DNA from: Mesorhizobium sp. STM 4661
GTDB lineage: Bacteria; Pseudomonadota; Alphaproteobacteria; Rhizobiales; Rhizobiaceae
NCBI RefSeq assembly: GCF_000359125.1
Contig: NZ_CAAF010000073.1
Coordinates: 186,001-250,000, forward strand
Direction: 5' to 3'
Length of the DNA stretch: 64,000 nucleotides
Shown in pieces: positions 18,282-27,344 of the stretch; positions within the stretch are counted from its first letter, which is position 1, and each line of letters starts with the position of its first letter. The translations under genes were made by a program, and so were the position numbers. The notes under the pieces are model-generated. The model was not told where the DNA came from. It saw nothing but the letters and a program-made list of their open reading frames with translations, and searched no databases.

Positions 18282-19162
18282 CAGGAAGCTCTCTTCTGGC
18301 CGCGGCGGGCGACAAGGGCGACATAAAGCAGCCAGCACATCACCAAAGTGAGGTACAGGACGATGATCGAAGTGGCCGAGCCGTAGCCGTAGTCGGTCTT
18401 GGGAAACACGATCTTCCAGATGTGCAGGCCGAGATAGCGTGTCGCCGCACCTGGGCCGCCACCGGTCAGCATCCACACTTCGTCGACGGTGCGCAGCGCA
18501 TCCATCAGGCGAATGAAGACCGTCGCCAGGATCGCCGGGCGGATCATCGGCAAGGTGACGTGCCAGAAGATCTGCCATCGGTTGGCGCCGTCGATCTGAG
18601 CCTGCTCGAACGGCTCCTTGGGCAGCGAGACGAGTGCCGCAAGCAGCGTCAGCGTCACCAGTGGCGTCCAGTGCCAGATATCCATGATGACGGTCAGCGC
18701 AAAGGCCATGGTGGCGTCACGACCGATATTAAGGTCGTAGCCGAACCAGGATTTGAGAAGATACGGGATGATGCCGATGCTGGGCGTTGTCATTAGCCGC
18801 CAGACCGATCCGACGACGATCGGCGCCACGATCAGAGGCAGGGTGTGGATCGTGCGGAACAAACCCCGGCCGGGAAACTCCTTCATGAACAGCTGGGCCA
18901 GAAAGTAGCCAAGGACGACCTCGCTCAGAACGGCGAAGAAGGCGAACTTCAGCGTGAACGCGATGGAGGTCAGGAACTCGTTGTCGAACACGAGGCGGCG
19001 GAAATTGTTGGCGCCATTGTAGATCATATAGGGATTTGCGCCAAACGGGTTCCATTGATGGAAGGCCACGTAGAGCACGTACAGAAATGGGACGATGCCG
19101 AAGACCCCCAGGATCGCAATCGTTGGGGCGAGCATCAGCCATCCCACTCTGTTTGATCGCAT
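18281..19162 (-). CDS. Sugar/polyol ABC permease (MalF/UgpA type)
   Basis: 293 residues from the ATG at 19162, with GGGAGAG upstream; an ATG 24 nt earlier is less well placed. Six membrane segments begin [20 protein letters not shown]. The EAA loop [20 protein letters not shown] precedes the last helices. The segment [17 protein letters not shown] is highly typical of MalF-type carbohydrate permeases. It is separated from the binding-protein gene by a strong hairpin. Confidence 0.9.
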   Translation of the reverse strand: MRSNRVGWLMLAPTIAILGVFGIVPFLYVLYVAFHQWNPFGANPYMIYNGANNFRRLVFDNEFLTSIAFTLKFAFFAVLSEVVLGYFLAQLFMKEFPGRGLFRTIHTLPLIVAPIVVGSVWRLMTTPSIGIIPYLLKSWFGYDLNIGRDATMAFALTVIMDIWHWTPLVTLTLLAALVSLPKEPFEQAQIDGANRWQIFWHVTLPMIRPAILATVFIRLMDALRTVDEVWMLTGGGPGAATRYLGLHIWKIVFPKTDYGYGSATSIIVLYLTLVMCWLLYVALVARRGQKRAS

Positions 19163-19234
19163 GAAACCACTCTCCCGGAAGGGCACATATCCGCGGCATT
19201 CTTACGAACTTCGCGAGGCGACAAAATGCGTGCC

Positions 19235-19259
19235 CGGGCCGCCGCTTCACGGCGGCCCG
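19235..19259 (-). terminator. Intercistronic hairpin between binding protein and permease genes
   Basis: CGGGCCGCCG (19235-19244), loop CTTCA, then CGGCGGCCCG (19250-19259): a perfect 10-bp GC stem. On the minus strand only a weak T-run follows. A partial terminator or mRNA-stabilising structure is therefore likelier than full termination, which would favour excess binding protein. Confidence 0.5.
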
Positions 19260-19276
19260 AAGTCTGCTTCGCTCTG

Positions 19277-20710
19277 CTACTTGCGATAGCCGAGGTTCTT
19301 CAATTCCGCCTCGGCGGCGGCAGCCATCTGGTCGAGCCCATCGTCGGGCGACACCTCACCCAACAGGATCCTGTAGAAGATCGGCGCCGTTGCTTCGCGC
19401 ACCTGCGCATGGAACGGATAGGGCGGAGCGCCGGCAAACAGCTTTCCGTCGTTCTTGAGCATGGTGTAGTAGCCGTTGAGCTTCTTATCCATCTCGATGA
19501 CTTTCGGATCGTCATAGGTCGCCGTGTTGGTGATGCGCGGTGCCGCTACCGCCCAATCACCCTGGACCGAATCCTGGCCGATATACTGCAGGAACAGCAG
19601 CGACGCTTCCTTGTTCTTCGAGGTGACCGGAAGGCCGAAAGCGCCACCGTCATAGTAGCCGATGTAACCCTTGCCGGACTCCGCGTCCTCCATCACCCCC
19701 GGTTCGACCGGAGGAAGGGCGACGCCGACATTGCCGACCACCTTCGACTTTTCCGCGTCGGAGGCGATCCAGGCTGCGTTCTCGCCATAGACCATGCCCT
19801 GTGCCGCACGTCCCGCCGCGAAGGTCGTGCCGACTTCGGTCCACGTGCTGGCGGCCGATTCAGGCGGGGCGATATCGCGCAAATGCAGCCAGTATTTGAG
19901 CGCCGCCTTTGCCTTGTCGCTGTTCATCGTGCCGCCATCGGCGACCGACGCCGAGTAGTTTTTTGAAGCGTCGATACCCCAGTTGTAGACGCCGAAAGTA
20001 GGCGCGACGGACTCGAAGAACTCATACCATGAAGCGGGGTGGCCGGTATGCGCCTGCGCGGTGGTGCCCCACAGTTCCAGATTGTGGTCCTTGCCCCATT
20101 TGGTGAAAAATTCGGCGATCTGCGTGTATTCCTCATGGGTCTTTGCCGGCGCCAGGTCCTTGCCGGTTTCCTTCTTGAAGGCTTCCTTGATCGCCGGATC
20201 GTTGAAGAGATCGGTCCGGTAGAGGTAAAGCTTGATGAAGGCTTCCATCGGAATGCCGAAAAGATCGCCGTCGGCATTTTTGAAATAGTTCGCAAATGTC
20301 GTGAAACGCGTTTCGTCGTAATCCGGCGCTTTCAGCGACGGGTCGTCCTTGAGGGATTTCGTGATGTCGACCAGGAAGTCCCGGGCAAGGTAGGCGTAGA
20401 TGATGTCCTGCTCGATATAGACCATGTCATAGATGCCGGTCTTGGCCTCCATGTCCTTGATCGCCTTGTCGTACATCTGGTCCCAGGAGGTGGTCTCGAT
20501 TTCCACCTTGATGCCGGTCGCCTTCTCGAAAGCGGGGGCAAGAACGTCCTTGATGTAGTTCGAGGGCGGGGTACTTTCGGTCACGCCGCGCAGCGTGACA
20601 CCCTTGTATTTCGCACCGGCGTCCGACCAGAAATCGGCCTTGGCGGGCATCACACTGGTCATCAGCCCCACCGCCAATGCGGCAAGGCCCATTCTGAGTT
20701 CATGTTTCAT
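19277..20710 (-). CDS. Periplasmic polyol/sugar-binding protein (family 1)
   Basis: 477 residues from the ATG at 20710, with GGAGGAG upstream. The signal peptide covers residues 1-25 (ends MPAKA, cleavage before DFW). The mature protein has the two-domain architecture of family 1 carbohydrate-binding proteins of 45-50 kDa. Examples are [20 protein letters not shown] and the lipid-free [12 protein letters not shown] region. Rhizobial homologues of this length commonly bind sorbitol, mannitol or related polyols. It is the first gene of the operon and lies downstream of the AraC gene. Confidence 0.88.
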   Translation of the reverse strand: MKHELRMGLAALAVGLMTSVMPAKADFWSDAGAKYKGVTLRGVTESTPPSNYIKDVLAPAFEKATGIKVEIETTSWDQMYDKAIKDMEAKTGIYDMVYIEQDIIYAYLARDFLVDITKSLKDDPSLKAPDYDETRFTTFANYFKNADGDLFGIPMEAFIKLYLYRTDLFNDPAIKEAFKKETGKDLAPAKTHEEYTQIAEFFTKWGKDHNLELWGTTAQAHTGHPASWYEFFESVAPTFGVYNWGIDASKNYSASVADGGTMNSDKAKAALKYWLHLRDIAPPESAASTWTEVGTTFAAGRAAQGMVYGENAAWIASDAEKSKVVGNVGVALPPVEPGVMEDAESGKGYIGYYDGGAFGLPVTSKNKEASLLFLQYIGQDSVQGDWAVAAPRITNTATYDDPKVIEMDKKLNGYYTMLKNDGKLFAGAPPYPFHAQVREATAPIFYRILLGEVSPDDGLDQMAAAAEAELKNLGYRK

Positions 20711-21159
20711 TTTTCACTCCTCCAACAAAACATTGACTGTCAGTCCGTCATTTTGCGGTCGTGGCAATGTTTCCTATCCCTCCGGAACCGGCACCTCCTC
20801 GCCATCAAGGCCTTAGTGAAACCCGTTTCAGATCAGGTTCACACGCTCGAAATGCAGTGGCCCCGTCGCACCTCCGACCAGCCGGTCGTGGCCCCACTCG
20901 CCATCCCTCCGATAGCGCGGTTGCCATGATGCAGCACCCTCAAGACAATGAAACGGCGGCTGTGGTTCCCGCCAAATACCTCCTCCCCCGACCGGTGCTT
21001 GATGAAAGCTCGGCAATGCGGATTCGCCGGCGTTCGAGAATTTGTTCTGCCTTCGCAGAGCCATGACATCAGGTGTCTTCTGCGACCTCGCTCCCATGGG
21101 CATTCCGATGAACTTAGTGCGGGGGACATCCCCCCTGCCACGCGTGGTTTGCAGGCGAT
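20711..21159 (-). promoter_or_regulatory. Upstream region of the polyol importer operon, with a palindromic operator candidate
   Basis: 449 nt without a convincing gene. It contains TGAAACCCGTTTCA (20817-20830), a palindrome with 6-bp arms around CC, and a smaller GACTG-T-CAGTC (20735-20745) in the probable leader. The longer palindrome looks like a LacI-family half-site pair, although the nearest regulator is AraC-type. No clear -35/-10 pair was found. Confidence 0.4.
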
Positions 21160-22116
21160 CTATACTTTTTCGCCGACAGCGCGTGCGCCGCCCGACCAGG
21201 TGCGGATTTCCCTGAACGGATCGGCGCGCGCCTCAGTCCCGATCTTGTGGGCACTGCGCCGGTAGTCCGATGGCGTGCGCCCGCAGATCTTGAAGAACTG
21301 TCTGTTGAAATTGGCGATGTTGTTGAACCCGACTTCGAAGCAGATGTCGGTAATCGGCCGATAAGTCTGCGTCAGCAGCGAGCAGGCGGCATATATGCGC
21401 GCGAGGATGACGTAACGGGCAAAGGTATGACCTGTCTGCCGCTTGAAGAAACGTGAAAATGCTTGCGGTTCCAGGTCGCAGAGCCTTGCAACGAACGGCA
21501 GGTCGATATCGTCGCTGTAGTGGTCCAGAACATAGCGCATTGCCACGTCCAGTTCCGGCGGCAATTCCGCCTGCGCGGAGGTGGGCGCCAGCCGCGAGAG
21601 CCTGCGGCGGTCGCCGGGATTGCGGGCCAGCGTGATCATCAATTGCAGAAAGAACACAACACGCTCGGCACCATGGGCGGCGCCGATCTGTGCGAGCAGC
21701 CGCTGCCCAGCGAGAGCGGTAGCGCCGCGAAACTCTACTCCGTAGACGGCGTCATCGTAGAGCGGCCGGATGGTTCCGAGTTCGGGACAGAAGCCGGTGA
21801 CACGATCAGCCCATTCGCGGCTGAACTGGATCAGCATGTCGCGATTGCGAACCAGCTTCCCGGGTTCAATATCGCTGACCCAATTGTGCGGGACGTTCGG
21901 TCCGGTCAGGACCAGGCACCCTGGAGCGAACTTGCCGATATGATCTCCCACCATCATGACGCCCGAAGTCGTTCGCGTCAGGTGCAACTCGTATTCCGGG
22001 TGATAGTGCCACTTGGCCTTGAAAAATGGATAGTCATGCATGTTCCAGCGGAACGACTCCGCCGGCGGACATATAATCATTTCGAAGTCCGGAACGATCT
22101 TCTGAGCGGGCTTCAT
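21160..22116 (-). CDS. AraC-family transcriptional regulator with cupin sensor domain
   Basis: 318 residues. The N-terminal part (KWHYHPEYELHLTRTTSG, then FAPGCLVLTGPNVPHNW) is a cupin sugar-sensing domain. The C-terminal 100 residues carry the two AraC helix-turn-helices: VARLCDLEPQAFSRFFKRQT, then DICFEVGFNNIANFNRQFFK. It lies directly upstream of the polyol importer operon on the same strand and divergent from the ketose epimerase gene. It is therefore well placed to activate polyol uptake in response to an imported polyol. Confidence 0.88.
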   Translation of the reverse strand: MKPAQKIVPDFEMIICPPAESFRWNMHDYPFFKAKWHYHPEYELHLTRTTSGVMMVGDHIGKFAPGCLVLTGPNVPHNWVSDIEPGKLVRNRDMLIQFSREWADRVTGFCPELGTIRPLYDDAVYGVEFRGATALAGQRLLAQIGAAHGAERVVFFLQLMITLARNPGDRRRLSRLAPTSAQAELPPELDVAMRYVLDHYSDDIDLPFVARLCDLEPQAFSRFFKRQTGHTFARYVILARIYAACSLLTQTYRPITDICFEVGFNNIANFNRQFFKICGRTPSDYRRSAHKIGTEARADPFREIRTWSGGARAVGEKV

Positions 22117-22424
22117 TGAGTGGCTCCTTCCCGATAACGCAGCGCTTCGCTTTCCTTGATCCGCAGCCTTCCCACAGCCCGCAAGGGCCTCTACCCTCGG
22201 TGGCAGCCAACGCCTCCTTTGCCCGGAGTTCTCGAAAACCGTCGTCTACCGGGCCAATGGTCACAAGCACTGTGGATCATTCAGCGCGCCCAAGCCACCG
22301 AACATAGTACATCACCGAACACACTGAACGATGCCATAGGGCGAAACATAAGCTGAGCTACCGCGCGTTCCAAGCGCGGCTCGATGATCCTCCTCCTCTA
22401 CGTCTGGTGCTTTGCCAAACTTAT

Positions 22425-22434
22425 ATGTTGCTTA
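22425..22434 (+). promoter_or_regulatory. ATGTTGC-type motif copy 1 (ROK operator candidate)
   Basis: ATGTTGCTTA, matching ATGTTGCNTA. Other copies lie at 22559-22568 (minus) and 24854-24863 (plus), flanking the ROK gene's own locus. Confidence 0.4.
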
Positions 22435-22550
22435 ACAGGACAAATTAGGGTTTTCCATTAAGCTGTCAATCATTTTTGTTCAGGCAGCAAGATTCAAGCG
22501 GACTATTTCATATTTCACCTGACCTTGACATGAAGCGTGTTTGGATATTT

Positions 22551-22568
22551 TGTTGTGCTACGCAACAT
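22551..22568. promoter_or_regulatory. ATGTTGC-type motif copy 2, imperfect palindrome near the epimerase promoter
   Basis: TGTTGTG-CTA-CGCAACA, with 7-bp arms and one mismatch. The minus strand reads ATGTTGCGTA. It lies about 20 nt after a TTGACA box, where a bound repressor would block transcription of the epimerase-ROK unit. Confidence 0.5.
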
Positions 22569-22619
22569 AGATTGCGTCCAAGAGATAGAGAGATAGATTG
22601 CGTCTAGGAGGAGGTCCGC

Positions 22620-23504
22620 ATGCGCAGATTGGGCATTCATTCATTCGTTTGGACCGGCGGCGGCACCCAGGTCATGCTCGAAGAGGCGATGGAGAATTCG
22701 GCCGCGTGCGGTTACCAGCTGATCGAGTTCGCGTATCTTCGACCCGAAAAGTTCGACCTCGACCGCCTCGCCAGGAAGGCTCAGTCGCTGGGCCTCGAAA
22801 TCGCCGTCACGATGGGTCTTCCGGTGGGCGCCGATGTGTCGAGCAAGGATGCTGCCGTCGTCAAGGCCGGCGAGGAATTGCTGGCGGGCGCTGTCGCGGC
22901 AGTTCGAGATGTCGGCGGCACCAAACTTGGCGGCATACTCTATTCCGCCCATACGAAATATTCGACCATGCCAAGCGATCGCGGCCGCAAGAACAGCGTT
23001 GCAGCCATTGCCAAGACGGCCGAAGCAGCAAAGAAGGCCAAGGTCGATCTGGTCCTCGAGGTCGTCAACAGGTTCGAGACGAACCTGTTGAACACGACGG
23101 CTCAGGGCCTCGACTTCATCAAGGCGACCGGCTCCGATCACGTCACGCTCCATCTCGACACGTTCCATATGAACATCGAGGAAGCGAATCCAGCGGCGGC
23201 CATTCGTCTGGCCGGCGACAAGATCGGCTATTTTCACATCGGCGAAAGCAATCGCGGCTATCTCGGCGACGGGGTGATCGATTTCGATCGCATCTTCGAT
23301 GCCCTGCTCGACATCGGCTACGAGCGCGACATCACTTTCGAATCGTTCTCCAGCGCCGTGGTCGATGAGAGTCTTTCGCTGGCATGCGCCATCTGGCGCG
23401 ATACCTGGACCGACAACATGCCGCTGGCAAAGCATGCCAAGGCCTTCATCGACCTGAAAATGAACGAGGCGGTTCGCCGGCGAACGACGAACGCCCGGCC
23501 ATAG
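22620..23504 (+). CDS. Ketose 3-epimerase (D-tagatose/D-psicose 3-epimerase family)
   Basis: 294 residues from ATG 22620, with GGAGGAGG upstream. TIM-barrel sugar isomerase/epimerase. Four metal ligands are visible: E147 (LVLEVVNRFETN), D180 (HLDTFHMN), H206 (GYFHIGES) and E241 (ITFESF). Each is exactly five residues before the E152/D185/H211/E246 set known for Pseudomonas cichorii D-tagatose 3-epimerase. Such enzymes epimerise C3 of free ketoses. With the neighbouring kinase and GatZ-family gene this fits a tagatose/psicose/sorbose route. The exact sugar is inferred, not shown. Confidence 0.88.
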   Translation: MRRLGIHSFVWTGGGTQVMLEEAMENSAACGYQLIEFAYLRPEKFDLDRLARKAQSLGLEIAVTMGLPVGADVSSKDAAVVKAGEELLAGAVAAVRDVGGTKLGGILYSAHTKYSTMPSDRGRKNSVAAIAKTAEAAKKAKVDLVLEVVNRFETNLLNTTAQGLDFIKATGSDHVTLHLDTFHMNIEEANPAAAIRLAGDKIGYFHIGESNRGYLGDGVIDFDRIFDALLDIGYERDITFESFSSAVVDESLSLACAIWRDTWTDNMPLAKHAKAFIDLKMNEAVRRRTTNARP

Positions 23505-23553
23505 TCGAGGATCTGATTGTGCGGCAGATCGCAGGTAGCCTGGAGAGACCTAC

Positions 23554-24786
23554 GTGAATGATCCGGCGCTGACCGCCAGTTCGCATCGCAGAATTCGACA
23601 GAGCAATGAAGTGGCGGCTCTCAAGGCCCTTCATCAGTTTGGGCGTCTCAGCCGAGCCGAACTCGCACGCAAATTGCGTCTTAACCGCTCTTCGTCGGGG
23701 CATATCATCGCCAGCCTGACGGCTGACGGTCTGGTGCGCGAAGCAATTGAGGATCCGCCTGAACTACCGGGCTATGCCCGGGTCGGTCGCCCCGGCATCA
23801 TGCTCGAACTCGTGCCGAATGCCATATTCTTCCTTGGGGTCGAGATCGGTGTCGAACATATCAGCACGGTCGAGATCGATCTCGGGACCAACATCGTTTC
23901 GACGAATGTGGAACCGTTCGATGGGCCCTCGATCAGCGTAGAGGCCGCGGTCGAACGCGCGGTTAGCCTGGCTCTTCAATCCATCCCGGCGTCAAAGCTG
24001 GAGCGATGCGAAGGCTTTGGCGTATCGACTCCCGCGCAGATGGACAAGCATGGCCTGATCCGCCTGGCACCGCTTCTTGGCTGGCGAAATGTTCATCTCG
24101 CGGATTTGGTGAGAGACGCCCTGCCGCTGCGCGTTCCGGTCCTTGCCGAAAACGATGCCAACGCATTCGCCATCGGCGCGACCTACAGGCGTAGCGAGAC
24201 GCATTCAGGCGTGACGCTGTTTCTCGTGATGGAGAGCGGTGTCGGCGGCGGCATCATCATTGACGGCAATCTTTTTCGCGGCGCCAACGGGCTGGCAGGC
24301 GAGATCGGGCACTTGATTATCAGCGACGCGCCAGGCCCGCGCCGCAATCTGGAACAAATGATCGGCCTTGAAAATATCATGGGGGAGTACCGCAAGACCT
24401 CCGCCCTCGATCATCCGACATTCGGCAACTTCCTTGCCGATGTCCAGGATCGGCTGCCCAGCGCCGTCGCCATTGCCGAGCAGTGGGCAAAGGCCTTGGC
24501 AATTGGGCTTGTGCAGGCTTGCCGGATCATCGACGCCGATCGGATCGTACTGGGAGGTTCGGTCGCCGCGCTCTATCCTTTGATGACCGCCAGGGTGGCT
24601 GCACACATCCATGCCATACAGGAATCCAGTTTCCCGTTCCCATCAATCACAGTGAACGATGAAGGAACCGTCGGTTCCGCCTTCGGTGCGGCCTGTATGT
24701 TGCACCAGCGTTATTTGTCTTTGGAGAGCCAGCGTTTCGCCGATGACACGGCGGAACTCGAAGAGCCGGAGGAAGACGAAGGCTGA
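23554..24786 (+). CDS. ROK-family transcriptional repressor (sugar-responsive)
   Basis: 410 residues from GTG 23554, with GGAGAG upstream. The N-terminal winged helix (LKALHQFGRLSRAELARKLR, then NRSSSGHIIASL) is followed by the ROK sugar-binding fold with ENDANAFAIGA and GVGGGIIIDGNLFRGANGL. The zinc-binding cysteine cluster that normally follows the GEIGH segment is missing (GEIGHLIISDAPGPRRNLEQ). The protein probably still binds sugar but lacks the usual metal site. It ends in an acidic tail. It likely represses its own unit and the kinase unit through ATGTTGC motifs. Confidence 0.88.
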   Translation: MNDPALTASSHRRIRQSNEVAALKALHQFGRLSRAELARKLRLNRSSSGHIIASLTADGLVREAIEDPPELPGYARVGRPGIMLELVPNAIFFLGVEIGVEHISTVEIDLGTNIVSTNVEPFDGPSISVEAAVERAVSLALQSIPASKLERCEGFGVSTPAQMDKHGLIRLAPLLGWRNVHLADLVRDALPLRVPVLAENDANAFAIGATYRRSETHSGVTLFLVMESGVGGGIIIDGNLFRGANGLAGEIGHLIISDAPGPRRNLEQMIGLENIMGEYRKTSALDHPTFGNFLADVQDRLPSAVAIAEQWAKALAIGLVQACRIIDADRIVLGGSVAALYPLMTARVAAHIHAIQESSFPFPSITVNDEGTVGSAFGAACMLHQRYLSLESQRFADDTAELEEPEEDEG

Positions 24787-24787
24787 T

Positions 24788-24816
24788 GTGAAGTCGTTTT
24801 TTGCAAACGATTTCAC
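24788..24816. terminator. 12-bp hairpin after the ROK gene
   Basis: GTGAAGTCGTTT (24788-24799), loop TTTGC, then AAACGATTTCAC (24805-24816): 11 of 12 pairs plus one G-T. It begins one base after the stop codon. There is no T-run after it, so it could be a terminator remnant, an mRNA-stabilising stem or an operator. Confidence 0.4.
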
Positions 24817-24853
24817 AATGGCGGCAATCACTGCATGGTCTCGGCCGATTAAT

Positions 24854-24863
24854 ATGTTGCATA
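24854..24863 (+). promoter_or_regulatory. ATGTTGC-type motif copy 3 upstream of the kinase operon
   Basis: ATGTTGCATA within AATATGTTGCATAAAC, about 170 nt before the kinase start. It matches the motif copies before the epimerase gene, suggesting shared control by the ROK protein. Confidence 0.4.
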
Positions 24864-25032
24864 AACCTACAAACGCTCATAGTGTGCCTTCTGGAGGAGT
24901 AATCGCGCATTTCTGACCGTAGCCGTCTCGGGCTGTCGTTCGCTGCCGAAAAGGACTGGCGCGCGGCCGCCGCGAGACCTGCGGCTGGCGCGTGTTCCGA
25001 TGTCGAAAGTGCCCAAATAGCCGAGCCACGCG

Positions 25033-26034
25033 ATGCCTGCAGATGCGATTTCAAGTCAGACCAAGCTCGCGGCGGATGCACTGGGGCCAACTGTCGCCAT
25101 CGGCGAGATCCTGGTGGAGATCATGGCGAAAAGCCGTGGCGACGGTTTCCTCGAACCGATCGAACTCATCGGCCCCTACCCCAGCGGCGCGCCGGCGATT
25201 TTCATCGATCAATGCGCGAAGATTGGCGGCTCGGCGGCAATTGTTGCCTCGGTCGGCGATGATGATTTCGGCCGCATCAACATCGAACGGCTCCGGTCCG
25301 ACGGCGCGGATGTATCGGCCATCTCGGTCAGCCCGGATTATCCGACCGGAAGTGCGTTTGTTCGCTATCGCGACGACGGCTCGCGCGACTTTGTCTACAA
25401 CATCGGAAAATCCGCGGCCGCGTTGGTGAGACTGACGGCTGAGGCGAAGGCGCTCTTCGCGCGGGCCGGACATCTCCATGTCATGGGTACCGCCTTCGCC
25501 ATCCCGGGAGTCTGGGAGATGATGGACTACGCCATCGGTGTCATCAAGCAACGCGGCGGTTCCGTTTCACTCGACCCTAATTTGCGCAAGGAACTACTCG
25601 GGCTCGGGCAGACGCAGGAACGCTTCGCCAGGCTCATCGATGTCGCCGACCTTGTCCTGCCCTCGGGCGACGAATTGTTCATGGCGGCTGGAGTTGGTGG
25701 TGAATCCGCCGCGGTCACCGCGCTCTTGGCCCGCGGCGTGACTGAGATAGCTCTCAAACGCGGTGAACATGGCTCCACATTCTTCGGCGCCGACGGTTCA
25801 CGTGTCGATTGCCCGGCCTTCAAGGTCGCGGAAGTCGATCCGACGGGCGCTGGCGACTGCTTTGGCGGCGCTTACGTCGCTTGCCGCCGCCTCGGCATGC
25901 CTGTGTTCAAAGCCCTGGAATATGCCAATGCCGCGGGCGCTCGCAACGTCACCGTCCAAGGGCCGATGGAAGGTGCCGCCTCACGCCCGCAGCTTGACGA
26001 ATTCATCGCCGTGACCCCGAGAAACCTCCCATGA
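25033..26034 (+). CDS. PfkB-family sugar kinase (candidate D-tagatose kinase)
   Basis: 333 residues from ATG 25033. An in-frame stop at 25018-25020 excludes longer versions. The ribosome site is weak and a later start near [10 protein letters not shown] is possible. Family features: [27 protein letters not shown] (181-185 DPNLR), and the ATP/anion-hole motif [11 protein letters not shown] (269-279) with catalytic D275. It phosphorylates a sugar with ATP. Overlap with the GatZ/KbaZ-family gene by 4 nt supports tagatose or a related ketohexose as the substrate, by analogy with the Agrobacterium altritol pathway. Confidence 0.85.
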   Translation: MPADAISSQTKLAADALGPTVAIGEILVEIMAKSRGDGFLEPIELIGPYPSGAPAIFIDQCAKIGGSAAIVASVGDDDFGRINIERLRSDGADVSAISVSPDYPTGSAFVRYRDDGSRDFVYNIGKSAAALVRLTAEAKALFARAGHLHVMGTAFAIPGVWEMMDYAIGVIKQRGGSVSLDPNLRKELLGLGQTQERFARLIDVADLVLPSGDELFMAAGVGGESAAVTALLARGVTEIALKRGEHGSTFFGADGSRVDCPAFKVAEVDPTGAGDCFGGAYVACRRLGMPVFKALEYANAAGARNVTVQGPMEGAASRPQLDEFIAVTPRNLP

Positions 26035-27344
26035 CCGGTCTCCTGAGAAGCCTGGCGGTGGCGCGGCGCGAGGGTTCGCCGATAGGCGTCACCTCGGTCT
26101 GCTCGGCGCATCCATTGGTCATCCGGGCGGCAGCGCGCAACGCCGCACGCTTCTCCGACACGCTGGTGATCGAGGCAACCTGCAACCAGGTCAACCAGTT
26201 CGGTGGCTACACCGGAATGCTGCCCGGCGATTTTGTCCGTCTCGTCCAGAAAATATCGGCGGAAGAAAAGCTTCCGACGGAAAGGATCATCTTCGGTGGC
26301 GATCACCTTGGGCCAAATCCGTGGCGCAGGGAACATGCCGGCGCGGCGATGGCGAAGGCGGAAGAGATGGTCACGGCATACGTGTCCGCCGGCTTCCGAA
26401 AGATCCACCTCGATGCTTCGATGGGATGCGCCGGCGAGCCTGCCGGGCTCGACGACGCCACGACGGCGGAGCGTGCGGCGCGGCTGGCCTTGGCGGCGGA
26501 GCGCGCGGCGCGCGCCGCGGGAGGTGAGGCGCCGGTCTATATCATCGGCACCGAAGTGCCGGCGCCCGGCGGCGCCAACCATGCGATCAGCGACATCGAG
26601 CCAACCAGCATGGCGGCGGCGACGCATACGATCGATGTTCATCGCGACCTGTTCCTCAGCCAAGGCTTGGCCGATGCGTTCTCACGCGTCATCGCGCTGG
26701 TGGTCCAGCCAGGCGTGGAGTTCGGCAATGAGAATGTGGTCCTCTACGATCCCGCCAAGGCACGCGGGCTGACGCAACTGCTTGAACAAGAGCCAGGCCT
26801 CGTCTTCGAGGCGCATTCGACCGACTACCAGGGACGAACATCCTTGCGCCAGTTGGTCGAGGACGGCTTTCCGATCCTCAAGGTGGGGCCGGAATTGACC
26901 TTCGTGCTGCGCGAGGCGCTCTACGGGCTGGACCTTATCGCGACCGATCTTTTGCCGCACTACGGAGCGCGTCCGCTCTATCAGGCCATGGAGCGGTTGA
27001 TGCTGGCCGAACCCGCCAATTGGCAGGGCCACTATCACGGCTCGGAAGCCGAACAGCGCCTGCAGCGTCACTACTCTTTCTCGGACCGCATCCGCTATTA
27101 CTGGAACCAGCCGGAAGCGGAAGCAGCGGTTGCGAGCCTGACCGCGGCCCTGCGCGGCAAGACGGTGCCACCCACGCTGTTCCGACAGCATCTGCCCGCA
27201 TTCGAGGCGTTTGCAGGCAAACCGCTCGAGCCGACCTCGTTACTGATCGCCTCGATCCAGCGCAGCCTGGACGAGTACCGCTTCGCCTGCACGGGCGAGG
27301 CGCTCGACACTGAAAGCAATCCGACGGATGGAGGACGAAAATGA
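26031..27344 (+). CDS. GatZ/KbaZ family protein (probable D-tagatose-6-phosphate 4-epimerase)
   Basis: 437 residues. Full-length match to the family long annotated as the non-catalytic subunit of tagatose-bisphosphate aldolase: [43 protein letters not shown], and [15 protein letters not shown]. In Agrobacterium a member of this family (COG4573) was shown to epimerise D-tagatose 6-phosphate to D-fructose 6-phosphate. No catalytic GatY/KbaY partner is present in this window, which favours the epimerase reading. It overlaps the kinase before it and the SDR after it by 4 nt each. Confidence 0.85.
   Translation: MTGLLRSLAVARREGSPIGVTSVCSAHPLVIRAAARNAARFSDTLVIEATCNQVNQFGGYTGMLPGDFVRLVQKISAEEKLPTERIIFGGDHLGPNPWRREHAGAAMAKAEEMVTAYVSAGFRKIHLDASMGCAGEPAGLDDATTAERAARLALAAERAARAAGGEAPVYIIGTEVPAPGGANHAISDIEPTSMAAATHTIDVHRDLFLSQGLADAFSRVIALVVQPGVEFGNENVVLYDPAKARGLTQLLEQEPGLVFEAHSTDYQGRTSLRQLVEDGFPILKVGPELTFVLREALYGLDLIATDLLPHYGARPLYQAMERLMLAEPANWQGHYHGSEAEQRLQRHYSFSDRIRYYWNQPEAEAAVASLTAALRGKTVPPTLFRQHLPAFEAFAGKPLEPTSLLIASIQRSLDEYRFACTGEALDTESNPTDGGRK

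Larger units (their letters stand above)
22117..22619. promoter_or_regulatory. Divergent intergenic region between AraC and epimerase genes
   Basis: 503 nt without a gene, AT-richer in its right half. It holds TTGACA (22525-22530) with a TATTTT-like element about 15 nt downstream, and two copies of the ATGTTGC-type motif described separately. GGAGGAGG just before 22620 is the epimerase ribosome-binding site. Nothing recognisable was found in 22140-22400. Confidence 0.45.
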
